The notes: generated by a model from the sequence alone, not told the origin. A stretch of 5,464 nucleotides of DNA from an uncultured Collinsella sp. (GCA_900552995.1 USBX01000076.1:1-5464), one strand, 5' to 3'; counted from the first letter of the stretch, positions 1-5,464 are shown. Numbers and translations: made by a program.

Positions 1-28
1 TGGGCTCGGAGATGTGTATAAGAGACAG
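1..28 (+). other. Nextera transposase adapter remnant (not genomic)
   Basis: These 28 bases match, from memory, the 3' part of the Illumina Nextera read-2 transposase adapter, ending in the 19-bp mosaic end AGATGTGTATAAGAGACAG (positions 10-28). It is untrimmed library sequence, so genomic DNA starts at about base 29. The adapter supplies an ATG at 14-16 that runs in frame into the first gene and would give a false N-terminus, MYKRQ. Any start codon or regulatory signal placed here would be an artefact. It also shows that the left edge is a contig end rather than an arbitrary cut. Confidence 0.97.
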
Positions 29-868
29 GTGCAGGTCACGCATCAGGTGACCGGCGAGGACGCGGTCATTTCGCTCGCCGGCCCCGCCAACAAGCAGGGG
101 CGTGTCGTCGCCGATGTCATAGCCGGCATGGACAGCTGCTACCTCGGATCGTTGGGCTCATCGGTTATCAAGGTATTCGACTTGACGGCGGCAAGCACGG
201 GACTATCCGAAAAGGCGGCACATGCGGCGGGAATTGACTGCGACAGCGTGGTCCTGTCGCCCGGTTCGCATGCGGGTTATTATCCGGGTGCAACGCCCAT
301 GACCATGAAGGTTGTCTTCGAGAAGCAGGGATTGCGCCTGCTGGGTGCGCAAATCGTGGGCATCGATGGTGTGGACAAGCGTATCGACGTTCTGGCGACT
401 GCCATCCAGGCAGGCATGCGCGGCGATAGGCTTAAGGATTTGGACCTAGCATACGCGCCGCCGTATTCATCGGCGAAGGATCCCGTCAATATGGCGGGCT
501 TTATGATCGAGAACCTCAATCGCGGCATACTGGCGCAGTGGCATTGGGAGGATGAGCCCAACTTGCCACGCGATGGCAGCGTGCAGCTGCTCGATGTTCG
601 TACGGAAGGGGAGTATGAGCGCGGGCATATCGATGGTTTCGTAAACATTCCCGTCGATGATCTGCGCAATCGCCTGAGCGAGCTCGACCGGGCCAAGCCG
701 GTCTACGTGATTTGCCAGAGCGGCATTCGCAGCTACATTGCTTGCCGCATTTTGGCGCAGCATGGCTTTGAGTGCTTTAACTTCTCGGGCGGCTATCGCT
801 TCTTTGCAGCCGTGACTGAGGCTCGCCGCGGCAGCGCTAACGTTATGCCGTGCGGGCTCGAAAAGTAG
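29..868 (+). CDS. CoA-disulfide reductase/NADH persulfide reductase-like oxidoreductase with C-terminal rhodanese domain (5'-partial)
   Basis: About 280 native codons remain, ending at TAG (866-868); the N-terminal half is lost at the contig edge. Residues are counted from base 29. The first ~35 residues close the FAD/NAD fold (AGPANKQGR). Residues ~40-145 are a Pyr_redox_dim dimerisation domain, with the family hallmark AYAPPYSSAKDPVNMAGF at ~142-159. Residues ~185-277 are a rhodanese domain with LLDVR, E-Y-x-x-GHI and the sulfur-carrying loop C229-QSGIR. This order matches the CoADR-RHD/Npsr family (Bacillus anthracis CoADR-RHD, Shewanella loihica Npsr), about 550 residues long, soluble FAD enzymes that use NAD(P)H to reduce CoA disulfide, CoA persulfide or polysulfide. 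The rhodanese Cys passes sulfane sulfur to the flavin site. The N-terminal redox Cys and the nucleotide-binding motifs are not visible, so choosing between CoA-disulfide and persulfide reductase is inference. A terminator follows at 926-968, so it is probably the last gene of its transcript. Confidence 0.9.
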   Translation: MQVTHQVTGEDAVISLAGPANKQGRVVADVIAGMDSCYLGSLGSSVIKVFDLTAASTGLSEKAAHAAGIDCDSVVLSPGSHAGYYPGATPMTMKVVFEKQGLRLLGAQIVGIDGVDKRIDVLATAIQAGMRGDRLKDLDLAYAPPYSSAKDPVNMAGFMIENLNRGILAQWHWEDEPNLPRDGSVQLLDVRTEGEYERGHIDGFVNIPVDDLRNRLSELDRAKPVYVICQSGIRSYIACRILAQHGFECFNFSGGYRFFAAVTEARRGSANVMPCGLEK

Positions 869-879
869 CGCGCATTGGA

Positions 880-910
880 ATGTGACAAAGTGACAGCCTC
901 TTTGTCGCAT
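880..910. repeat. Degenerate copy of a palindromic intergenic repeat (copy A)
   Basis: ATGTGACAAAG (880-890) pairs with CTTTGTCGCAT (900-910) across a 9-base loop, with one G-T mismatch (883/907). The outer parts are the same as in the perfect palindrome at 4344-4376, but the centre differs, so this looks like a decayed member of the same family. It starts 11 bases after the stop codon of the oxidoreductase gene and lies before that gene's terminator. Similar TGTGACAAAGGGAC...GTCCCTTTGTCACA elements are, as I recall, frequent between genes in Collinsella and relatives. Their function is not known to me. Confidence 0.75.
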
Positions 911-925
911 CGGGGATGTTATATG

Positions 926-968
926 CGGGATGGTGCGCCACGCGGCGTGCCATCCCGTTCGTTTTTTT
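926..968 (+). terminator. Rho-independent terminator of the oxidoreductase gene
   Basis: Bases 926-939 pair with 944-957: the outer eight pairs are perfect (CGGGATGG/CCATCCCG), then come two G-U-type pairs and four more GC pairs, closed by a 4-base loop ACGC. The stem is followed by TTCG and a run of seven T (962-968). This is a classic intrinsic terminator about 60 bases after the stop codon at 868. It separates the upstream gene from the ABC transporter, which should therefore have its own promoter between about 969 and 1070. Confidence 0.9.
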
Positions 969-1090
969 GGTGCGGTTCGTTACATTCCTCACTGGTACCG
1001 GCCAAAAATGAGGATAGAGTAGGACAAACGCGTCGAATGCGAACGGCGGGGGAGCGGGCGAGCGCGCCCGCGCGAGAGAGGTTGCCGTCC
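969..1090 (+). promoter_or_regulatory. Leader/promoter region of the ABC transporter, with GC hairpin and ribosome binding site
   Basis: This is the only space between the upstream terminator and the chosen start at 1091, so the promoter should lie here. I found no convincing -35/-10 pair; TACATT (981-986) and TAGAGT (1015-1020) are weak -10-like strings without good partners. TCCTCA (986-991) and TGAGGA (1009-1014) form a 6-bp inverted repeat around GGTACC, too short to call an operator. GCGGGCG (1054-1060) and CGCCCGC (1065-1071) form a perfect 7-bp GC hairpin with loop AGCG, ending four bases before the purine-rich Shine-Dalgarno AGAGAGG (1075-1081). The latter is nine bases from the ATG. 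The hairpin could limit ribosome access, which is inference. Confidence 0.5.
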
Positions 1091-4000
1091 ATGCTGGATC
1101 TCAGAGATATTTGCAAAAGGTACGTTACGCAGTCGTTTACGCAGGTAGCGCTCGACAGCGTAAGCCTGTCTTTTCGCGATAACGAGTTTGTAGCCATCCT
1201 GGGTCCCTCGGGTTCGGGTAAAACTACGATGCTCAACGTCATTGGTGGACTCGACCATTTCGATTCTGGCGATCTGCTGATCGATGGCATCTCGACCAAG
1301 GACTTCAGCGACCGCGATTGGGACGCCTATCGTAACAATCGCATCGGCTTTGTGTTCCAGAGCTATAACCTCATTCCGCATCAGACCATTTTGGAAAACG
1401 TGGAGCTGGCGCTTACGCTCACGGGCGTGGGGCGTGCCGAGCGCCGCCAGCGTGCGCGCAAGGCGCTCGAGGCAGTTGGCCTGGGCGAGCACGTTGACAA
1501 GCGCCCGAGCCAGCTTTCGGGCGGGCAGATGCAGCGCGTCGCCATCGCCCGCGCCTTAATCAACGATCCCGAGATTGTGCTGGCTGACGAGCCGACCGGC
1601 GCCTTGGACTCAACGACATCCGTACAGGTCATGGATTTGCTCAAGGATGTTGCGCGCGATCGTTTGGTCATCATGGTCACGCACAATCCCGAGTTGGCAT
1701 ACAGGTACGCCACGCGCATCGTCACCCTGGCGGACGGCAAGATCACCGACGATTCAGATCCCTTTGATGCTACCGAGGCCGCGCGTCGCGAGGCCAAGCC
1801 CACACGCAAAACCTCGATGAGCTTTGTGACGGCGCTGGGGCTTTCTGCCCGAAACCTCATGACCAAGAAGGGCCGTACGGCCATGACTGCCTTTGCAGGT
1901 TCGATTGGCATTATTGGCATCGCAGCGATTCTGGCGCTGTCCAACGGCGTAAACGGCTACATCAAAAAGGTCGAGGAGGACACGCTCTCGAGCTACCCGC
2001 TTACGATTTCCAAGCAGGATTACGACCTGTCGTCCATGATGGGCGGGAATGGGACTGCGGATGAGGAGGCGTTCAAGGGCGAGGACTCGTCCGATGACGC
2101 TACCGGTGGCAAAGCTAAGGGAACCGACAAGATCCCTGTGGTCACAGCCGTAAAGGACATGTTTGCGAGCGTTAAATCTAACGATATGACGAGCTTTAAG
2201 GCATGGCTCGATGCCGGTGGCGACGGTATCAATAAAGAGGTCAATGCTATCCAGTACGGCTATGGCGTGACGCCGGTTGTCTATCGTGCGGGCAAGGGCG
2301 ATGAGAAGCCTGTCCGGCTGGTGCCCAACGCTATGACCGAGGCCATGAGCGGCGGCGCAAGTTCGGCGGCAACGGTGAGCATGGAATCCATGGGAACCTC
2401 GGTCTTTAACGAGATGATCGACGACCAGAGCCTGCTCGACAGCCAGTACGATGTCGTCGCCGGCCATTGGCCTACGTCTGCTAACGAAGCCGTAATGGTG
2501 CTTTCGAGCCGCGGCACGGTGGGCGACTACACGCTCTACAGCATCGGTGCGCTGGATATCGATGAGCTCAACGATCTGGTAAACAGCGCCATGACGGCCG
2601 ACGGCAAGGTAGAGACGCCCAAGACCGGCAGCGACTTTACCTACGACGACGCGCTGTCCACGGCGTTTAAAGTGTTGTCGCCGGCCGATGCCTATCGCAA
2701 AAACGAAGAGACCGGCATGTGGACCGACATGTCTGGCGATGCCGACTTTATGACGGCCAAAGTTGCCGACGGTATTGATGTGCACATTGTGGGCGTGGTG
2801 CGACCGAACGAGACCGCCAACGCGAGCGCGTTGTCTCCGGGCATTGCCTATACGCATGCGCTGACTCGCCAGCTTATGGAACGCGCCGCCAATTCGCAGA
2901 TCGTGCAGGAGCAGCTTGCCCACCCCGAGACGGATGTCTTTACGGACAAAACCTTTGACGAGTTGCAAGGTGAGGCCAAGCAAGGCGTGGATCTGGGCAG
3001 TATGTTCAGTGTGGACGAGGCGGCGCTGAAGAGCGCGTTCTCGTTCGATGCATCTGCGCTCTCGGGCGCGGCGGGCGGTGTCGACCTTTCTGGTATCGAT
3101 TTGTCCGGGCTGAACATTGACCTTTCGGGCGTTGGTAAGGACATCGACTTTAGTGACATCATGGCCAAAGCGCCGGCCCCCGATTTCTCGGGTATCTTTG
3201 ACGGTCTGGAACTTGCGCCCGAGCAAATGAAGCAGGTGGGAACACTAGCCAACCAGCTGTTTGAGGGCTTTTTGCGGTCTGATCAGTTTAAGGAGCTGAC
3301 ACCCGATGATCTTAAGGACGCGTCAAAGCTTGCCGCCGCGTTCTCGACGTATCTTGAGAACGATACGGCAGCTCAGCAAATCCTGGCCCAGCTCAAAGCG
3401 CTCGGCGGCGATGCCCTGGCCGAGCGCCTGCGGCAGGCGATGACCGACTATGTGCAAAAGCAACTGGCTCCGTATCTGCAGCAGGCTATGGATCAGGTGA
3501 TGAAGGCAATCAGCGAGCAGATAGCGTCGACGGTATCGTCCCAGCTCAAGGCGGGCGCGGCAGGGCTCATGGACCAGATGGCGACGCAGATGTCTTCGAG
3601 TTTTGCCAACCTGGCGAGCGCCATGCACGTGGATGCGAGTGCCTTTGCTCATGCTATCCACTTCAACATGGACGCCGAGGACCTGAGTTCGCTCATGATG
3701 AGCTATGCCAAGGCGTCGAAGCTCACCTACGATAACAATCTGACCACGCTGGGCTATGCGGATGAGGCAGACCCCATCTCGGTTAAGATTTTCCCGCGCG
3801 ACTTTGAGGCCAAGGAGCGCGTGCTCGATCACATCGATGCGTACAACAAGCAGGTCAAAGCTGCCGGCCACGATGAACAGGCAATCTCGTACACCGACTA
3901 CATGGGTATCATCATGGGTTCGGTGACCGACATCGTGAACACCATCAGCTTGGTGCTCATCGCATTCGTGAGCATCAGCCTGGTCGTGAGCTCCATCATG

Positions 4001-4345
4001 ATCGGCATCATCACCTACATCAGCGTACTGGAGCGCAAAAAGGAGATTGGCATCCTGCGCGCGATCGGCGCGTCAAAGCGCAACGTGGCCAACGTATTTA
4101 ATGCCGAGACCTTTATCGAAGGCCTCATTGCCGGCGTCTTTGCCATTGTCGTCGTGGTGGCCGTGAGTTTTCCGGTTAATGCCTGGGCACTTGCCGCCAA
4201 GCAGGTCCCCAATCTGATGAGTCTGCCCGCGCAGGATGCGCTGATGCTCATTGTGATTTCGGTGTTGCTGACGGTCGTTGCCGGCCTGCTGCCGGCCCGC
4301 AGCGCATCCAAGAAAGACCCTGTGGAAGCCCTACGCTCCGAATAA
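1091..4345 (+). CDS. MacB/FtsX-type ABC transporter, fused ATPase-permease with very large extracytoplasmic domain
   Basis: This is a membrane ABC protein of 1084 residues carrying ATPase and permease in one chain, expected to work as a dimer. Residues 1-225 are the ATPase: Walker A GPSGSGKT (38-45), Q-loop Q90, signature LSGGQ (142-146), Walker B IVLADE (162-167), D-loop GALD (170-173) and switch H198, all intact. The first membrane helix is ~264-284. Three more lie at ~952-976, 1011-1029 and 1052-1068, with the FtsX coupling motif ERKKEIGILRAIGAS (981-995) and the ending KKDPVEALRSE. This four-helix plan is that of MacB-type exporters and mechanotransmitters, which act on substrates at the outer face rather than moving them through the membrane. 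The outer domain (~292-945) has an acidic, Gly-rich linker (~316-346), a MacB-like stretch YDVVAGHWPTSANEAV (453-468), a D-S-G motif ladder (665-701), a long helical part (739-845) and a closing MacB-like part VKIFPRDFEAKERV (from 898). MacB is about 650 residues with an outer domain of roughly 230, so this one is greatly expanded. The only cysteine is C8. The start at 1091 is preferred because it has an SD at 1075-1081 and begins the ATPase fold at once. An upstream in-frame TTG at 875 would run through the repeat and terminator. The substrate is unknown; peptide, lipid or antimicrobial handling are all possible. Confidence 0.95.
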   Translation: MLDLRDICKRYVTQSFTQVALDSVSLSFRDNEFVAILGPSGSGKTTMLNVIGGLDHFDSGDLLIDGISTKDFSDRDWDAYRNNRIGFVFQSYNLIPHQTILENVELALTLTGVGRAERRQRARKALEAVGLGEHVDKRPSQLSGGQMQRVAIARALINDPEIVLADEPTGALDSTTSVQVMDLLKDVARDRLVIMVTHNPELAYRYATRIVTLADGKITDDSDPFDATEAARREAKPTRKTSMSFVTALGLSARNLMTKKGRTAMTAFAGSIGIIGIAAILALSNGVNGYIKKVEEDTLSSYPLTISKQDYDLSSMMGGNGTADEEAFKGEDSSDDATGGKAKGTDKIPVVTAVKDMFASVKSNDMTSFKAWLDAGGDGINKEVNAIQYGYGVTPVVYRAGKGDEKPVRLVPNAMTEAMSGGASSAATVSMESMGTSVFNEMIDDQSLLDSQYDVVAGHWPTSANEAVMVLSSRGTVGDYTLYSIGALDIDELNDLVNSAMTADGKVETPKTGSDFTYDDALSTAFKVLSPADAYRKNEETGMWTDMSGDADFMTAKVADGIDVHIVGVVRPNETANASALSPGIAYTHALTRQLMERAANSQIVQEQLAHPETDVFTDKTFDELQGEAKQGVDLGSMFSVDEAALKSAFSFDASALSGAAGGVDLSGIDLSGLNIDLSGVGKDIDFSDIMAKAPAPDFSGIFDGLELAPEQMKQVGTLANQLFEGFLRSDQFKELTPDDLKDASKLAAAFSTYLENDTAAQQILAQLKALGGDALAERLRQAMTDYVQKQLAPYLQQAMDQVMKAISEQIASTVSSQLKAGAAGLMDQMATQMSSSFANLASAMHVDASAFAHAIHFNMDAEDLSSLMMSYAKASKLTYDNNLTTLGYADEADPISVKIFPRDFEAKERVLDHIDAYNKQVKAAGHDEQAISYTDYMGIIMGSVTDIVNTISLVLIAFVSISLVVSSIMIGIITYISVLERKKEIGILRAIGASKRNVANVFNAETFIEGLIAGVFAIVVVVAVSFPVNAWALAAKQVPNLMSLPAQDALMLIVISVLLTVVAGLLPARSASKKDPVEALRSE
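3083..3193 (+). repeat. D-(L/F)-S-(G/D) motif ladder in the ABC outer domain
   Basis: Within the ABC protein the tetrapeptide Asp-(Leu/Phe)-Ser-(Gly/Asp) occurs five times: residues 665-668 (DLSG), 670-673 (DLSG), 677-680 (DLSG), 686-689 (DFSD) and 698-701 (DFSG). The intervals between copies are 5, 7, 9 and 12 residues. The codons differ between copies (GAC CTT TCT GGT, GAT TTG TCC GGG, GAC CTT TCG GGC), so this is protein-level repetition rather than recent DNA duplication. It lies between the MacB-like first part of the outer domain and the helical stretch, and could be a flexible or beta-turn linker or a metal/ligand-binding segment. I do not recognise a named domain. Confidence 0.7.
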
Positions 4346-4376
4346 TGTGACAAAGGGACTGCCCCTTTGTCACATT
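4344..4376. repeat. Perfect palindromic intergenic repeat (copy B), overlapping the ABC stop codon
   Basis: AATGTGACAAAGGG (4344-4357) and CCCTTTGTCACATT (4363-4376) are exact reverse complements, 14 bp each, around a 5-base loop ACTGC. The first two bases are the last two of the TAA stop codon (4343-4345) of the ABC gene. It is the intact relative of the degenerate element at 880-910. No T-run follows directly, so alone it would be a poor intrinsic terminator. It may protect the 3' end of the mRNA or act together with the hairpin that follows at 4384-4418. Confidence 0.88.
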
Positions 4377-4381
4377 GGATG

Positions 4382-4430
4382 AAAAGGCGCGGGAAGGGGT
4401 GGCCCCTTCCCGCGCCTTCTAGTTTATTTT
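4382..4430. terminator. Bidirectional intrinsic terminator between convergent genes
   Basis: AAGGCGCGGGAAGGGG (4384-4399) pairs perfectly with CCCCTTCCCGCGCCTT (4403-4418) over a 3-base loop TGG, a 16-bp GC-rich stem. On the plus strand the T-rich tail CTAGTTTATTTT (4419-4430) follows. On the minus strand the stem ends in TT and continues into TTC, using the A-run at 4382-4385. It sits exactly between the ABC gene and the minus-strand gene, whose stop codon (4419-4421) touches the stem. It should therefore stop transcription from both sides. Confidence 0.87.
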
Positions 4431-5462
4431 GCCCATCAGCGTAATACGGACGCTTGGATGGGTGTACTCGTCAAACTCGTCCTCGGGATCCGTATCAAAC
4501 GAGTAATACGTTTTGATGAGGTCGTCACTCGTCCTGATAGAGATTCTCTCGTAGAGTGAGCCGTTCAAAAATGCCTGCCTAAACTCTTCGGGGAGTTTCT
4601 GCGGTGCCAAGAGCTCGGGGCTCACCGTCTTGACGTCAACGGTTTGAACGGCAGAGGAAAGCTCGTCAAGCTCGCGTTCGATGTGGGCAAGGTTATCCTC
4701 GAGGCTCGCGCTGGGGTCGACCTCTGCCGCGTAGCTCACTTCCTTGAGCGTCCCCTTGTTGTCAAAGTCCAGATACGTATAGGTCTTCTGGGCGTCGGAG
4801 TCGCCTTCGTGCAGATAGCCGCGGACATGATAGCCGTAATCTTGATATCGCTCGTAGGGGTCATCGGCGGACACGTACTCGCATGCGGGCTCTAATGCCT
4901 TGCGGGCGATGGCGATCTGCTCGGCCGCGGCCGCGGCGTTCTGTTGCATCTCGATGTTTCCCTGCGCCAGCTGCGGGATATAGGCACCGCACACGATTGC
5001 GAGGGGCAGTGCCACAAGCGCGACGATCCACTTTTTTGCACGGGGGATAGGCACGCCACAGGCCTCTGACATGGCTTTTGCGTTGGCAAAGCTTTCGGCA
5101 AGCACGTCTGCCGCGGTGGCGACGGCGCCTACGGCAGCGGCGACTTCTGCCGCGCCGCCCAGGTTGCGTGCGGTCTCGTTGTCGCTGTTCTTGAGCAGGC
5201 GCGCGGCGGCCTGCGTACCGATAACACCTGCGATTTGTGCCGAGTGGTCTTTCTCAGCCTGCTCGACGACGAGTCGGTGCTGCATTTCTTTCCACTGCTT
5301 GCCGCGCATGCCAAAGCGCGGCGCGAGCGCGCAGTAGCAGAAGATGGCGAGCTCGACGACGGTGAGCGCCAAGGCGGTCATCATGCCCGTCTCCTGGAAG
5401 CTTTCATGATGGAAGACGATATCGTCAATCATTTCGAAGGGAATGATCAAAAAAGGCAGCAC
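4419..5462 (-). CDS. Unrecognised two-helix membrane protein with C-terminal domain probably outside the cell (N-terminus unresolved)
   Basis: I do not recognise this family. The frame is open from the TAG (4419-4421) to the right edge; the first usable codon is GTG (5460-5462), giving 347 residues, but coding may continue beyond the window. From that GTG, hydrophobic helices are at ~27-47 and ~145-162. Between them lie basic residues (RFGMRGKQWKEMQHR, 49-63) and an Ala-rich, probably helical stretch (78-130), which by the positive-inside rule should be cytoplasmic. After the second helix comes an Ala/Gln-rich segment (~164-190), then a soluble domain (~190-347) rich in Tyr and acidic residues, with a strand-like piece TYTYLDFDNKGTLKEVSY and an acidic, Leu-rich helix near 254-273. 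No catalytic motif is apparent. A better-supported start may be the ATG at 5382-5384, preceded six bases away by AGGAG (5391-5395), giving 321 residues that begin with the first helix. The gene converges on the ABC gene and shares a terminator with it, so no operon link is implied. Confidence 0.8.
   Translation of the reverse strand: MLPFLIIPFEMIDDIVFHHESFQETGMMTALALTVVELAIFCYCALAPRFGMRGKQWKEMQHRLVVEQAEKDHSAQIAGVIGTQAAARLLKNSDNETARNLGGAAEVAAAVGAVATAADVLAESFANAKAMSEACGVPIPRAKKWIVALVALPLAIVCGAYIPQLAQGNIEMQQNAAAAAEQIAIARKALEPACEYVSADDPYERYQDYGYHVRGYLHEGDSDAQKTYTYLDFDNKGTLKEVSYAAEVDPSASLEDNLAHIERELDELSSAVQTVDVKTVSPELLAPQKLPEEFRQAFLNGSLYERISIRTSDDLIKTYYSFDTDPEDEFDEYTHPSVRITLMGKIN
5391..5395 (-). 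promoter_or_regulatory. Candidate Shine-Dalgarno for an internal start of the membrane protein
   Basis: On the minus strand AGGAG lies six bases before tandem ATG codons (5382-5384 and 5379-5381), an optimal spacing. Starting there would put the first membrane helix at the very N-terminus, a natural place for a signal anchor. Against this, the open frame continues upstream for 26 codons to the edge, with reasonable codon choice and a hydrophobic stretch (LPFLIIPF), so the motif could be chance inside a longer gene. Confidence 0.45.
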
Positions 5463-5464
5463 AA

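Noticed and set aside
986..1014. Operator formed by TCCTCA/TGAGGA
   Set aside because: A 6-bp inverted repeat with a 17-base spacer is expected by chance in a region of this size, and no promoter could be placed relative to it.
875..1090. A 72-codon N-terminal extension of the ABC protein starting at TTG 875
   Set aside because: It would translate the palindromic repeat, the strong terminator at 926-968 and the GC hairpin, gives a Cys/Arg/Ser-rich peptide unlike any ABC N-terminus, and has no Shine-Dalgarno. The ATG at 1091 starts directly at the ATPase fold.
1037..1090. In-frame ATG at 1037 as the ABC start
   Set aside because: It would add an Arg/Ala-rich MRTAGERASAPARERLPS leader that does not fit the fold, and its nearest purine run (AGGA, 1021-1024) is 12 bases away. 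It cannot be fully excluded.
3083..3193. Pentapeptide-repeat domain
   Set aside because: Only the first step is five residues; later steps are 7, 9 and 12, and the A(D/N)LXX signature is not kept.
1754..3226. Long open frame on the minus strand (490 codons) inside the ABC gene
   Set aside because: It is antisense to a gene with intact conserved motifs. Its product is rich in Arg/His/Val and shows no domain, as expected for a shadow frame in GC-biased DNA.
29..4345. Operon of the oxidoreductase and the ABC transporter
   Set aside because: A strong intrinsic terminator at 926-968 and a gap of more than 200 bases separate them, and no functional link is evident.
4344..4376. CRP/FNR-type operator (TGTGA...TCACA)
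   Set aside because: The half-sites look right, but they are separated by far more than the six bases of a CRP site, the dyad continues perfectly inwards, and it lies at a gene end between convergent genes.
1..5464. CRISPR array, tRNA, rRNA, insertion sequence or phage genes
   Set aside because: Reading both strands showed no regularly spaced direct repeats, no tRNA-like cloverleaf, no rRNA sequence and no transposase, integrase or phage-like product.

Overview
The window looks like one short contig from a shotgun assembly of a moderately GC-rich gut actinobacterium, most likely a Collinsella-like member of the Coriobacteriia. That guess rests on the G/C-biased third codon positions, the CoA-disulfide-reductase/rhodanese fusion, the large ABC exporter, and a palindromic intergenic element of the type TGTGACAAAGGGAC...GTCCCTTTGTCACA, which I recall as common between genes in that group. 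No rRNA or marker gene is present to confirm it. The first 28 bases are not genomic: they are the end of the Illumina Nextera transposase adapter, so the contig begins inside a gene.

Layout: (1) 29-868, plus strand: the C-terminal half of an FAD/NAD(P)H pyridine-nucleotide-disulfide oxidoreductase fused to a rhodanese domain (CoADR-RHD/Npsr type). (2) 880-968: a degenerate copy of the palindrome, then a strong intrinsic terminator. (3) 969-1090: a short leader with a GC-rich hairpin next to the ribosome binding site. (4) 1091-4345, plus strand: a 1084-residue ABC exporter with ATPase and FtsX/MacB-type permease in one chain, and an unusually large extracytoplasmic domain of about 650 residues. 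(5) 4344-4430: a perfect copy of the palindrome and a perfect 16-bp stem hairpin that acts as a shared terminator between converging genes. (6) 4419 to the right edge, minus strand: an unrecognised two-helix membrane protein with a C-terminal domain probably outside the cell, possibly incomplete at its N-terminus.

The three genes do not look like one operon. The first two are separated by a terminator and the third converges on the second. The first gene points to persulfide/CoA-disulfide redox chemistry. The second is a self-contained exporter or envelope-acting mechanotransmission ABC protein whose substrate cannot be read from the sequence. The most unusual material is the enlarged outer domain of the ABC protein, with a ladder of D-(L/F)-S-(G/D) motifs followed by a long helical stretch, together with the pair of palindromes flanking that gene. 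I saw no CRISPR array, tRNA, rRNA, insertion sequence or phage gene.
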